The position numbers were made by a program, and so were the translations under genes. Below are positions 11,165 through 21,147 of a stretch of 64,000 nt of DNA, one piece after another. Where the stretch lies: positions 868,001 to 932,000 of the forward strand of contig JASFAU010000009.1 of assembly GCA_039704465.1 (NCBI GenBank), in the 5' to 3' direction. Numbering within the stretch: position 1 is the stretch's first letter; every line of letters begins with the position of its first letter. The DNA is from Plasmodiophora brassicae (Eukaryota > Endomyxa > Phytomyxea > Plasmodiophorida > Plasmodiophoridae). The notes beneath the pieces are model-generated. The model was not told where the DNA came from and made no database searches. It saw nothing but the letters and a program-made list of their open reading frames with translations.

Positions 11165-14100
11165 TCAATGAGCGGCTAGGTTCGTAGCAGTGTGGGTAAG
11201 GACGATTGGGATGGCAACATGGCGATCGGCCTGTTTGTCTTTGAATATCGTGTTGAACGTGCCGCGCAGGGCGACACGAGTCGGGCCGGATTTCAGGGAA
11301 TTCAGCAATGAAGTCCAGGTCGATTCGTCGCGGCTCGCCACGTTGGTGTCGTCGATGTGAACGACGAGGCAATTTGTACCGGATGCGGATGCCAGGAAAG
11401 AGCCAGACCATGTCAGGAGATGGATGCCATTCAGCGAGATGCCACCGTCTCCCACAATGCCGAGGTCAAGATTGACATTACTCAGCGGGTTGCAGACCGA
11501 AATGGAAATAGGCACATGCGTTGCGTTGCGATAGTTCTGCAGGTCAGACAGTTTACCTTCGACGCTTGATAAGAACGATGCGAACCGAGGAGCGGTCACG
11601 GAAACAGTCAATGGCACGAAACCGTCATGCCCTGTCCGATCAATAACCCCTTTGTGGCCAATTACAGAGACGAGTTGTTTAGGCGTCAGAGTAATCCAAG
11701 CAGTCTGAGTTTCAGATTGCCCGAACCGCAAATTGTCGAAAACCAACTTCGCGCCCGACGTTAAGGCAAGCTGCATCTCACCGAATTCGTAGATTGCCGG
11801 ATGATCGCGACTACGACTGGTTGGCAGAAGAACTTCACTCTTGAAGAAAAGCGATCCATCAGATGAAATACGGCCAGAATCACCAACGATGCAGGTCGAC
11901 TGGCTGTCCTCAAGATGGGACAATCCGGCGACGACCAGAGAGGAAGCGGTGGATGAGTCCGGAAGCGATATGGTAAGGCCGCGACGAGACGTAAACGACG
12001 GCGATGAAATCGAAGACTTGACAGTAACACGTTCGGAAGCGAACACTGAAGCACACTAGTTAAAACAGGTTCAGCGGCAATTACGCAGTAAGAGATAACA
12101 AACCTTCAGAAGGAGACAGGCTCATGTCAAAGTTTACCTCCGACAGGTCGACGTCGATGTCATATCGTGAGCCAACGTGGCTGGCCTGACAGTCTTTCTT
12201 CACAACATCCACTTTCTTGTCATTTACTGTGAACGTCAATGACTGGATCCCAGATATCTGAAGATCTGCTTCAACCCATTCGGGAACGTGCAGTTCAACT
12301 ACGACATGAACTCCAGATAGCTTAGCCGACGCGTTAGTAGATTCCCCATGGACAAAGGTAAATGTGGGAGCCTGCTTCCCGAAACGCATTGAGCGAATCG
12401 GCGACGCATGTCCATCAATCGGAGGTGAAACGATAAAGGCCAGCTCCTTGAAGATGTCGTTTGCCCACGCGGCCTTGCTGCCGGTCGCAAACTTCACTAC
12501 CTAATGCATTCATTCAGTGAGACCTGCCACAGTGTCCAACAATCAGACTAGGGTACCTGAAAGGTAGCCGATGCATCTTGGCTTCCGGCAACTACGCTCG
12601 AAAGAAGGCTGGAAACCTGGTCTTTCTGAGCAGCGCTAGACACGTTCAAGGTGCCCGCGACGTTCGAGTACGTATTGATTCCCGTCGAAATTGTAAAGTC
12701 CGATAAAGGCATGACGCCATAACGTTCCTCGTCATCAATGCCATCAGCAATCGAAAGTTCAGAATCGCCCAGGCGCAGAGCGCAATTCGAAGGGTTCGTC
12801 ACCGTGAGAGATGCGATAATACCCAGCGAACCGTCAGCACCATCAAAGATACGCCAGCTATCGGTATCGCTTGGGAACCCATCCGCACCCCGAATAACAA
12901 CAGGAACGTCGAAGTTGATGTCCCTCACAGTGAACTTGCCGATCGGCGTGATAACCGATGCCCATGCGTTTCCAGCCACTTTAACGCGGCCAATTGGACC
13001 AGATACCGAAGCAACCAGCATAAAGAAGTCACGGAATGGAGCGGCCCCGTCCGGAAGAGTCGTCGACGCATTGAGCAGCTGAAGCCGGAAACTGAAAGGA
13101 TCGCTGCCCGGACTGGCAGGTGCCCAAGGAACATGTAGAGTGCCCACAAGAACGGGATCTTCCGGGCTGGACGCGGTCACAGACCAAACTTCTAGGGTAG
13201 CACCGAGAACCGACACCAACGATACGTGACACAGTGGTCCGAGCAGAGCATCCGTCAAGCGCATATCAAGCTGTCCTGCGAGGGCTGCATGTTCATCGTC
13301 CACCCTGCAATACATATACATCAGCGACGCTTAGCGATTACTAATGGTTCACAGATTACGCCCATGTCGTCAACTCATTCGTCGAAATATTCTGGATGAT
13401 GCCGATTGGTTCGCCGGATCCCGGAAGTGTAAGGTTCATCGTCGTATTGGCAAGTGCGGGGCTATATAGCGATAATGATGTCGTGACAGATGATGCACTG
13501 AGTTCGATGTCTCGTCCATGAACAAGTTCACCCACAATTGCTTGAAGAACCTCGTGGTTCTCATCTGCGAATCAACCATCAACGTGGCACTGACATATGC
13601 ACCACGAAACCACAGACCTGTGCCGAAAACATGCGCCTTGACGCGCATGTCAACGTTCTTGCCTGGGAACAGCGACCAGACAGGCGTCGAGGCGTTTCCT
13701 ACCATCGACTTGCCTGCTTTCACGTCTAAGGTCAGTTCGCCGATAGGATCAAACGTAAACACAGTAGGGTTGTCGATAGTGACCACGACATCGGCGATGA
13801 CATCAGTAGCTGTGCTGCTGTTCGCAAAGGTGAAGGACGACACAACGGGGTGGAGTCCATTGAACCCACGAAGCTTGACGATTTTCTCCAGGTCGACCTC
13901 AACGTCGGATAAATTGCCAACGATGGGCACAGATGGAGTCAGCTTAAGATGGCTTCGAAGAGTCCATTCAACATGCTCTTCCGTAAGCAACGACTGGGCG
14001 AAAGAGAAGAACGGCCCTGTGGACAGGCACGTGTTAGACGCCGCAGTGCATAAATATGAGGCGAACGCCCCAGACCTGAAGGATCGACGACAAGTGTCGA

Positions 14101-14526
14101 GGCCAAATGCATCACAGTAGGGGAGCTGGATTGTAATTTGCTGGCAGGCAACGTGAATGTTCCAAGTGTTTTGCCGCCAACGAGGACATCGATATCTGTG
14201 GCCGCTACAAACGCAGAGAACACCGAATGCGTGTCTATCGAAAAGTCGACATGAACGTCGACGGACGATGTGTTCGGATTGCTCAGTGCGATGGACTTGA
14301 AATCAATGGTCGCCGAGCTCGCACGCGCCTTTACAACATGCGGAGCTACAACGAACAATCCCAGCAAAGAGCCAAACATCAACCCCAGCGTAACCGACAC
14401 GGTCGCCGCCAACCCCACGCAGGCGCCACGCGACAGACGCCCACCGCAGTACCGGCGACGATCATCGCGCGCCGCCGTCCCAAGCAATGGCGTCGTCGCT
14501 GTCGCTCGACCTGCCGATGTAGCCAT
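11165..14526 (-). CDS. Single-pass membrane protein with tandem LEA14-like domains
   Basis: Six exons: 14526-14076, 14016-13595, 13550-13360, 13304-12557, 12500-12104, 12045-11165 (introns 59, 44, 55, 56, 58 nt; all joins in frame), about 1029 residues. The start at 14526 gives a short cytoplasmic tail with a di-leucine motif (TTPLLG), a basic stretch and a single transmembrane helix (LGLMFGSLLGLFVVAPHVV). The rest is a long beta-rich lumenal/extracellular region of repeated LEA14/WHy-like sandwiches, each with a motif like NPNTSSVDVHVDFSI, FDPIGELTLDV, NPSNCALRLG or NPLSNVNLDLGI. Fungal vacuolar proteins of the Tag1/DUF3712 type have the same layout; the di-leucine signal would fit endolysosomal sorting. 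Function unknown. An upstream ATG at 14718 is in frame but adds a low-complexity leader, so 14526 is preferred. Confidence 0.65.
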
Positions 14527-14799
14527 CTCGCTTGACCCGTCCACAGAATGCAACCGATGAAATGTCAGGGTAGCTCGGGGATCTCCGCCACGGGCATCCC
14601 CCCACTTGCTGGAGCCATTTCTGGCACCTCGGGACGGTAACGCGGACGCGAGCTGCCTACCTGGCTGGACACTGGTCACACTGGCCAGTGTCCTCCTCGA
14701 CGACGTGTCGGCGCCCATAAATAGACCCTGTTACCAGCAGTGGCACAGGGGCCGGTATAGGCGTGACGCTAGAATAGGAAAATAGGCAGTCCCGTTCAT

Positions 14800-15852
14800 T
14801 CAAATCCGGGAGCGAAACATTTCGTCAAGAGCGCGTCGTTTCCAAATGCGATACGTAACTGAATCGCGTTCGCGCAGAGCGAGAACGGCGAACTGAGCGT
14901 ATGCAGACTCGAAGTCGCCACGGCTGAATGCGTGAATTCCTTTGAAGAGGCCAGCGTCTTCTGATTCTGGATCTTGAGTTACGGCTAGTGTCGCTGCCTC
15001 CGAAACAAGTTCGTCGGCGTCTTGCTCCGACAGCATTCGTGCGATACGTAGCGAGGCTTCACTGGATGAATGCAGCTTGGAAGCGATCGCAAATTCAAGG
15101 AGCGCTTCGAGTGGACGATTGACACGCTGTAAGGCGTGTCCACGGTACAGGCGGGCGCCCAAATGCATAGGATCGCTGTAGAGAAGCCGATCGAACACGT
15201 CCGCAGCCAGCTGAAACTCACCGCAATCTAGGTAGAGGCGACCCGCCCAGTACAAGGGCAATGTGCATGATGGGAACTCCTCCACGGCACGTTCCAGCAC
15301 CCTCTGTGCTTCGTCGGTATCGTTCATGACGCGCGCAGAAACGACGATCTGTTGGAGACGAGCAGACTCGCATGGGATGCTGCATGCTTCGGGCTGGCTG
15401 ACCCCATTGAATTGGAATACAAGGAATGCAATCACGGTGGCAACAGCGGGCAGAACAACAAACGCCCAAGAGTATGATGTACGAGCGCGCAGCGCTGGTA
15501 AGGGATCCAGGACACATATCTTCAAATCATGGCCGCATTCGAGAATGGCATTGTCCAGCTCCTCCTGGCTGCCTATGGCAACGACGTCGCTCTCATCATC
15601 CACGAACCCGACCTGCACATCGCTCGCCTTCGCGACACGCAGGCGCTGACGGGCCAGTTGTCGCAGGCGGCCCAGGTCCGCCATCATCTCGGGGGCACAT
15701 GGCCCGAGCAGATACGGCGCAGACACCATCCGTTGGAGGAATAGCGTCACGCTTGGCTGCCCACCAGTGACCAGTCGGAGTTTTTCCCACTGCACGGCGA
15801 ACGCTGCCCCCTGATCCGGCCCAGCCACGCGGCGCACACTCCCCAGATTCAT
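14800..15852 (-). CDS. PB1 - transmembrane - TPR protein
   Basis: About 350 residues from the ATG at 15852. The N-terminal ~110 residues look like a PB1 domain: a basic first strand (QWEKLRLV), a central Arg-rich helix (LRQLARQRLRV) and the acidic OPCA-like loop FVDDESDVVAIGSQEELDNA. A hydrophobic segment (WAFVVLPAVATVIAFLVFQF) follows at about residues 135-155, then 4-5 TPR-like helix pairs (AQRVLERAVEEFPSC; LYWAGRLYLDCGEFQLA; ALLEFAIASKLH). The frame stays open upstream to 16146, overlapping the 5' end of the divergent mS29 gene, so the start is uncertain. A short intron in the PB1 region is possible because the stretch after the first strand fits the fold poorly. The combination suggests a membrane-anchored scaffold; no specific family was recognised. 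Confidence 0.55.
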   Translation of the reverse strand: MNLGSVRRVAGPDQGAAFAVQWEKLRLVTGGQPSVTLFLQRMVSAPYLLGPCAPEMMADLGRLRQLARQRLRVAKASDVQVGFVDDESDVVAIGSQEELDNAILECGHDLKICVLDPLPALRARTSYSWAFVVLPAVATVIAFLVFQFNGVSQPEACSIPCESARLQQIVVSARVMNDTDEAQRVLERAVEEFPSCTLPLYWAGRLYLDCGEFQLAADVFDRLLYSDPMHLGARLYRGHALQRVNRPLEALLEFAIASKLHSSSEASLRIARMLSEQDADELVSEAATLAVTQDPESEDAGLFKGIHAFSRGDFESAYAQFAVLALRERDSVTYRIWKRRALDEMFRSRI

Positions 15853-16073
15853 ACACCCATACACCACACACCAAGCGGAAACCCGCCGGATGAACAATAT
15901 CCAACGAGGGTGATGGATTGGCCCGTGCATCGACGACAGCCCAACACGCTTGGACAAGCGGGTATGCGTGTAGCCGGCAGGGCCATCACGATAGGTATCA
16001 TCCTGGACCGCGGTATTGTGTCGTTTTGGGGGGTCGGTCCACGGCCGCCACTCCGACGGTGTAGCCCCGAACC

Positions 16074-17636
16074 ATGCAGCCGGCCATGCGGCGGTTGCGG
16101 CGGATCGCTCTGCGACGGCTATCGTCGGCGCCGCCAGAGGTGCCACCCGACCCCATGGTCGACGCGGTTCGTGCGAAACTCACGCTGCGGGCGATTGATA
16201 CGGACGCGGAGCACGAGGCCGACGCCGAGCTCGACCGCATGTTGGGCCGGGAACGCTTCCTGGATCCGTACCCGGCGGGCACGTTGGGTCGCCAGATGAC
16301 CGATTTGATTAACGACGTCGAAGATGGCAAGCAACCAGGATCGAAGTTGGAGGAGCTGGTGGCGTCGTTGAAACCGGAGGACAAGATCCTGTTCTACAGC
16401 CTGCGGCAGCAAGTCCTGAACGTTCGCCGACTGGAAAACATTGATCGCAATTTGATCCCGGAGAACATCAACTGGCCTGACGTCATGAAGCAATCGATCG
16501 AGGAGTTCAAGCAGATCGGGCTGGCAATGCAGGACGTCGAATACGCGATCGACCAAGAGGAACAGCACACCGAGTCCCTGCGGCCCGTTGCCCGAACGGA
16601 AACCGAACGCGCTGAGTACATCAACCCTGCGATCGTCCTGGCGTCACCGACGATCAACGATCACAAGCAGAGCGACATCGGCCGTTTCTTCCAGGTTGAC
16701 ACGACGAAATTCAGTGGAGGCCTCCCTGCAGAAGTGAAGCTGACCAAGCAACGGGCGCCGATGCTGATACGGCCGACGTCGTACACGCTGCTGGACAAAG
16801 TTCGACGCATTGGCGAGGCGGATGCGTATTCCCTGGGCGATACAGTCGTCGTCGGCGGCAACAGTGCTGGAGCGGGGCGCAGTACGAACATATCGTACCT
16901 GGTTGCCTGGGCGCGACAACATCCCGAGGAATGGCTGACGCTGTTCGTCCCGGATTCCGAACGGATTTCCCAGAGTGGGGTGCGAATGGTTGAATCGCGA
17001 CGACATCCAGGGGTGTACACCCAGCCTGATCTGCAGCGGGACCTCTTCAGCGAACTGATGACCGAACAAGAGGCGCTGTTGAAGTCCATCGCTCTGAAAC
17101 GTGAATACCCGTCGGACTCCCCAGTCTCTCAGATGACATCGCTGTACGAACTGTTGGAATACGCGTGCGACCCGTTGAAAAACGAAGAAGGTGACAGCCT
17201 GTTTGACGTGTTCGAGGAGTTGCGACTTGTTTCGGAAGTGAAGGTTCTCATTGCCGTCGACGGGTTCAACGAGTTAACTCACATGAACAGCGCGTACTGG
17301 CACCCTGATACCGGCAAACCGCTTCCCGCTCGTCAACTCGCCATTGCGAAGTTGCTCATTGACTTCTTCGACAAGGGGCCGACAAATGGCGTCACCGTTG
17401 TCGCGATGTCGTCCAAGTACCACCGGGACTCGACGACTGATTTACGGAAGGTTGTTCGTCAAGTGATCACCTGCGGCGACTACACTGCAGACGAGTTCAC
17501 TACCGTTATCGAGCACTGGATCAAGAGCGGGTTGGTCTTCCAGACACCGAAGAACCTGACCGAGTTCAAGAATTTCCTGGGCGCTATGAGCGGTAGGAGC
17601 CCTCGCGAACTGTCGCGTGCGCTGATGGACATTTAG
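16074..17636 (+). CDS. DAP3: Mitochondrial small ribosomal subunit protein mS29 (DAP3)
   Basis: Single exon, 520 residues. It starts with a basic presequence (MQPAMRRLRRIALRRLS). The DAP3 fold is recognisable: LIRPTSYTLLDKVR before the P-loop, the P-loop itself (VVVGGNSAGAGRST), a Walker B strand with VLIAVDGFNEL, and a C-terminal winged-helix-like end (GAMSGRSPRELSRAL). mS29 is the GTP-binding protein in the head of the mitochondrial small subunit. The usual P-loop lysine is replaced: the sequence reads G-A-G-R-S where GKS/T is expected, so nucleotide binding may be altered or supported by Arg. The gene is divergent from the PB1-TPR gene, with a gap of about 220 nt. Confidence 0.85.
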   Translation: MQPAMRRLRRIALRRLSSAPPEVPPDPMVDAVRAKLTLRAIDTDAEHEADAELDRMLGRERFLDPYPAGTLGRQMTDLINDVEDGKQPGSKLEELVASLKPEDKILFYSLRQQVLNVRRLENIDRNLIPENINWPDVMKQSIEEFKQIGLAMQDVEYAIDQEEQHTESLRPVARTETERAEYINPAIVLASPTINDHKQSDIGRFFQVDTTKFSGGLPAEVKLTKQRAPMLIRPTSYTLLDKVRRIGEADAYSLGDTVVVGGNSAGAGRSTNISYLVAWARQHPEEWLTLFVPDSERISQSGVRMVESRRHPGVYTQPDLQRDLFSELMTEQEALLKSIALKREYPSDSPVSQMTSLYELLEYACDPLKNEEGDSLFDVFEELRLVSEVKVLIAVDGFNELTHMNSAYWHPDTGKPLPARQLAIAKLLIDFFDKGPTNGVTVVAMSSKYHRDSTTDLRKVVRQVITCGDYTADEFTTVIEHWIKSGLVFQTPKNLTEFKNFLGAMSGRSPRELSRALMDI

Positions 17637-17762
17637 AATACAGCCATTCCAGGTGTCGGCCCGGTGTCGAACTGTCTGCCTGTAAATGATTCCAAATGCA
17701 TTTTACAGTATTACATTAGTTATCGACAATACACAGAGGCGAGCGTCCGCTTTGCTAGTGAG

Positions 17763-18934
17763 CTAGTCCTCGACACGAAGGACGTGCGTTGCAGTACCGT
17801 CCATCCAGGCGCTCAGGGCCGACCGGTATTCGACGACAAGCTGGGAGTCGTTCAGCAGAGTGCCGCGCTGCTCATTGTCGTCGACGGCAGCCATTATTCG
17901 CTGCGAATGGCTATTGTCGTGTACCGTCGGCTTCACAATCATCGTAGGTAGGACAGCTGGTCGGCCACCCCGGTTCAGGATTTGGAAAGCGGAGCCGCTT
18001 CCAATCGACGGCTTCGCGGTCCGATTCGGTGCCGCTAACGCAGCTGGACCTGGCGCTTCGGAGCGATCCAGCGGAGCAGAATCGATGCAGTCGGATGCGG
18101 TCCGGGGGCGGTCTTGGAGAGCGGGAACCCATTGGAATGCAGGACGTCGTGTTTGTAAGGAGTGCACCTTCTGCACGACGCCGACAGCAGTCAGTACGTT
18201 AGCAACGTCGTACAGACGGCGAATGCAGCTCTTCCGGGCCTGCCATGTCGACGGGTCACTGCCTTCCTGAACAGGGAACAGCGTGTCAGCGACCGCCTCG
18301 AGCGAGGCCATCCCTTCGGGTTCGGTGTGCAGGAACATAATGAATCGTTCACAGAGCTGCCCCAAGGAAAACGATCGCCTCGTTCCATCACGAAGGTATC
18401 CTGCCTGAAAAACGTCTTGAGATTGTTTGCAATAGCGGGCCGGTGCCACGAAATCACTCACAAGCATCTCTCCGGCTTCGGTACGGGATTGCTGATACGC
18501 CACATGACGCAGCCTGGACAGCTTTTGTTTGATCTGGACGATGTTCAGCTCATCAGCCGCCGGGAAGATCAACACGAATTTGGGCGACAGACCTTATCAG
18601 GTTTCCAGGTGTATTTGTTCTTCCCGGCGCGAGTCGCACACCCGATTGTCTCAACTAGAAGAAGGGGATGGTCAGAGCAGTAACAGACAACGATACGTCG
18701 CTTCTGACGAATATTGATAATGTCGTATAAACGACGTCTTCCGACACCGAGTTCGCTTGCCATCGCGTTCAGGTCGATGACGCTGTCTCCGGACGGCGAT
18801 GGACAGCATCGAAGGAACCGGGCCGCCAACAGCGCCAGCGATTTCTCCTTGCGCTTGTAGGCGGTCAGGTTGACTTCCGACATCGAATCAAGTATGGACG
18901 TCGATTTCAGGCAGTTGTCGGCCTGGCTCTCCAT
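17763..18934 (-). CDS. Atypical E2F transcription factor with two DNA-binding domains
   Basis: Three exons: 18934-18709, 18654-18593, 18533-17763 (introns 54 and 59 nt), about 352 residues. The first winged helix is textbook E2F: RKEKSLALLAARFLR, then VIDLNAMASELGVGRRRLYD and, across the first intron, INILETIG and RAGKNKYTW. The second winged helix follows at about residues 155-250: SFSLGQLCERFIMFL, IRRLYDVANVLTAVGVV and RRPAFQWV. No dimerisation coiled coil or transactivation domain is visible. Two tandem E2F winged helices without a DP partner domain are diagnostic of the E2F7/8 (animal) and DEL/E2Fe (plant) repressors of cell-cycle and endoreduplication genes. An E2F consensus element lies about 180 nt upstream, so autoregulation is plausible. 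Confidence 0.85.
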
Positions 18935-19346
18935 TTGTGCATGTGCAGCCGTAGCCGAGACGGGCGGGCGCGCGATGAAATGCGCGCGCTGCGCCCGAGG
19001 CGGCGGACTGCAATCCCGTCCGCCTCACCTCACCCCACAGTGGCGCATCCAACATTTATGCGCAGGCCTGGCCGTCGGCGCGCCACCACCCCCCGGGCAC
19101 TCGCGGGTAACCCAATTTTCCCGCCACCGACAATCGCGATCGGATTCTGCCAAGCGCCGCTGGTCGCTTGCATCAACGGGTCGCAAGTTGGCGAACTCCC
19201 CCTACCGGTAGCCGTCGACGGCAATACGATAGAAATGCTCGCGAGACCTATCGTCAAGAACCCGCGTTGATGGTCGGCAACCAGGGTACCGGACGTACAT
19301 ATCTACAGTAGTTTGGCGATACGCACACAGCATTTGCGGCAGAACC
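18935..19346. other. Intergenic GC-rich region upstream of the E2F gene
   Basis: No frame here has coding character. It begins with CpG-rich sequence and contains the E2F-type element described separately. The stretch separates the E2F gene from the decayed retroelement. Confidence 0.5.
19116..19125 (-). promoter_or_regulatory. Consensus E2F binding site upstream of the E2F gene
   Basis: TTTTCCCGCC at 19116-19125 is a strong E2F element (TTTSSCGC plus flanks), 182 nt upstream of the E2F start codon in a 5' region that otherwise encodes nothing. A weaker TTTGGCGA occurs near 19312. The match is seen directly; binding is inference. Confidence 0.45.
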
Positions 19347-20000
19347 TTATCGAATGGTGCCCCGGTGTACCGGGATGGCCAAGTAGGTTGCGCCCTGGAT
19401 GCTCTTGGTAGGTGTGAACACGCCGTCGTCGGTCATAAACGAAAGATCTCCTGGCATTCTTTCGCGATGGGCATAAGCCGGAACCCCTTGTGCGTGTCGA
19501 TAGTGAGGAGCCAGGTCATACCAGCGAGCTTCCGACTTGCCGCTTCTATGTTTGGCATAGGCCATGCGGTTGGGGCTGTACGCGCGTTCACCTGGCATCG
19601 TAGATCGACGCATAGGCGATTCCCCTTGCCGTCCGGTTTCTTGACGAGGAGAACGGGACTTGCCCATCTGAAGATGTAGATCGTGATGAGGTAGGTCAGA
19701 TTGTTTCGCAATAGCATCTTGATCAGCTCGTCGAGGATCTCCTTCTGCTTTGGGTTATACGAACGTGGGCTGCATCGGTACTGTGTAGCATCTGGTTCGA
19801 GCTGGGTACCCGTGCACGGGTTCGATCTTGACGGGACCGTTTGAATAAGCTGTGTGCGGAACTCGTTGACGTGTCGTCGCAGGATGAGTCGAAGGCGTGC
19901 AACCCCCCTTGGCGCGACATGCCATTGAGGCGTGCTTGGTGTATCAGGCTGTTGAGAGGCGTCTCGATCTCCTGGACGGTGGTCGGTTTTAAGTCGGCAT
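19347..20000 (-). pseudogene. Decayed Ty3/gypsy reverse transcriptase fragment
   Basis: Reading the minus strand from about 20000 to 19347 in shifting frames gives the usual order of a Ty3/gypsy Pol: a pre-RT linker (YNPKQKEILDELIKMLL), the RT start WASPVLLVKKPDGKGNRLCV, then PMPNIEAASRKLAG and LLTIDTHKGF, and after a frameshift near 19440 the block SFMTDDGVFTPTKSIQGATY. The catalytic YxDD region, RNase H and integrase are absent, and no LTRs were seen. Several frame breaks and the truncated ends show it is dead. The sequence from 20000 to 20570 may be further eroded element, but nothing in it could be recognised. Confidence 0.7.
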
Positions 20001-20472
20001 CACTTGAAGTGGGTTCCGCCGCATCGTACACATGAGCACAGCCGTATGCCTTGAGGGGGAAGTCGGCGTCCTCGCGGCTGCTGAGCTTCACTGTCCTCGA
20101 AGATCGCCACGTAGCGGTTGTACGCTCCGCGCAGCTTCAGGATGGACGTCGGATCCACGTTGGTGGCCTTAGCAAGATGCTCGCATCGAAGGTCGCAGCG
20201 CTTGTAACGTTCGTCGTGCTGCTGCTGCTGCTGCTTAGCTCCATGTCGTACAGTCGTCCCTGAGTATCGTTTACTGATACGTAGCGAAGCGAGGCGTCGA
20301 ACTGCTCGTTCGAGGTATTCCAAGGGATTCTGCAGAGGTATGGAAAAATCATTTCGGTTCTTTTCGCTTGTCCATGCTGGCACGCGCGACGAATTCTGAA
20401 GGTATTGTACTGGTGGATTCGTGCCGACGTCTATTGGCTTCTGGCCGAATATCTGACAGTTAATGTACCGGA

Positions 20473-20522
20473 CCGCCCAACTAGGCCACGAGAGCAGCTG
20501 CTCTCGTGGCCTAGTTGGGCGG
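20473..20522. repeat. 50-bp perfect palindrome
   Basis: The 25 bases at 20473-20497 are the exact reverse complement of 20498-20522, with no spacer. The arms begin CCGCCCAACTAGG and meet at GAGCAG/CTGCTC. Bases outside (20472 A, 20523 C) break the symmetry. It could extrude as a cruciform, be the inverted end of a mobile element, or be a fold-back or assembly-join artefact. Confidence 0.8.
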
Positions 20523-20570
20523 CCCAGTCTACAACAAACAGAAGCTGAGCCAGGCGGCCTCACGCTGCCT

Positions 20571-21147
20571 CACCTGCTGATCACGACCCACCAGAGCAGC
20601 TTTCGAAGGACGGCCGCTTCCTGTGTTCTTGCCACCACGTGCCATGTCGCCACCCTTCTCAGTTGCTTTTGCGCTTAGATCCCTCCATAGGTAACGTCAC
20701 AGTTTACATCCCTGTTGCTGTTGGACGAACCAACTGACGCAGTTTACGAACGCACTGCGCACCTTTACGAACGCACTGGACGGCGGAGTGCGGACGCACA
20801 TTTACGAACGCACTGACGCACTTCACGAAGCCACTGGAACCTATCAATCCAGACGCACGTTTTACGAATGCACTGGGCGCACTTTACGAATGTACCGACG
20901 GAGTTTTTTTACCCTCCGGCTGTCCCGAATTGCGGCCGCGGTCATGAGTCCTGATTCAAGACACTGTGCCGACTAGGTATAGGATGGCCGCCCTAAGGAT
21001 TGACGGACACGCCCGCAGTCCGCACGGCGTTCGTGGGAGCTGGAAGTCGAGGACACAGAGGATTACGCACGGTTGGGTAACCATCGCCGTTGGGAAGGTA
21101 CAACACGCAGATCAATCAGGCGTCTGGGAACGCGTTTCAGGGCGGCC
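20571..21147. other. Gene-free region upstream of the deubiquitinase
   Basis: Apart from the short repeats at 20743-20900 no coding or RNA gene can be supported. It probably holds the promoter of the downstream plus-strand gene. Confidence 0.4.
20743..20900 (+). repeat. Degenerate short repeats with TTTACGAACGCACTG core
   Basis: Six copies of a 15-base core occur at about 20743, 20764, 20801, 20822, 20861 and 20883 with irregular spacing (21-40 nt) and increasing decay (TTCACGAAGCCACTG, TTTACGAATGCACTG). The cluster sits 250-400 nt upstream of the deubiquitinase start. No coding potential is evident; spacing is too irregular and spacers too short for CRISPR. Confidence 0.6.
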
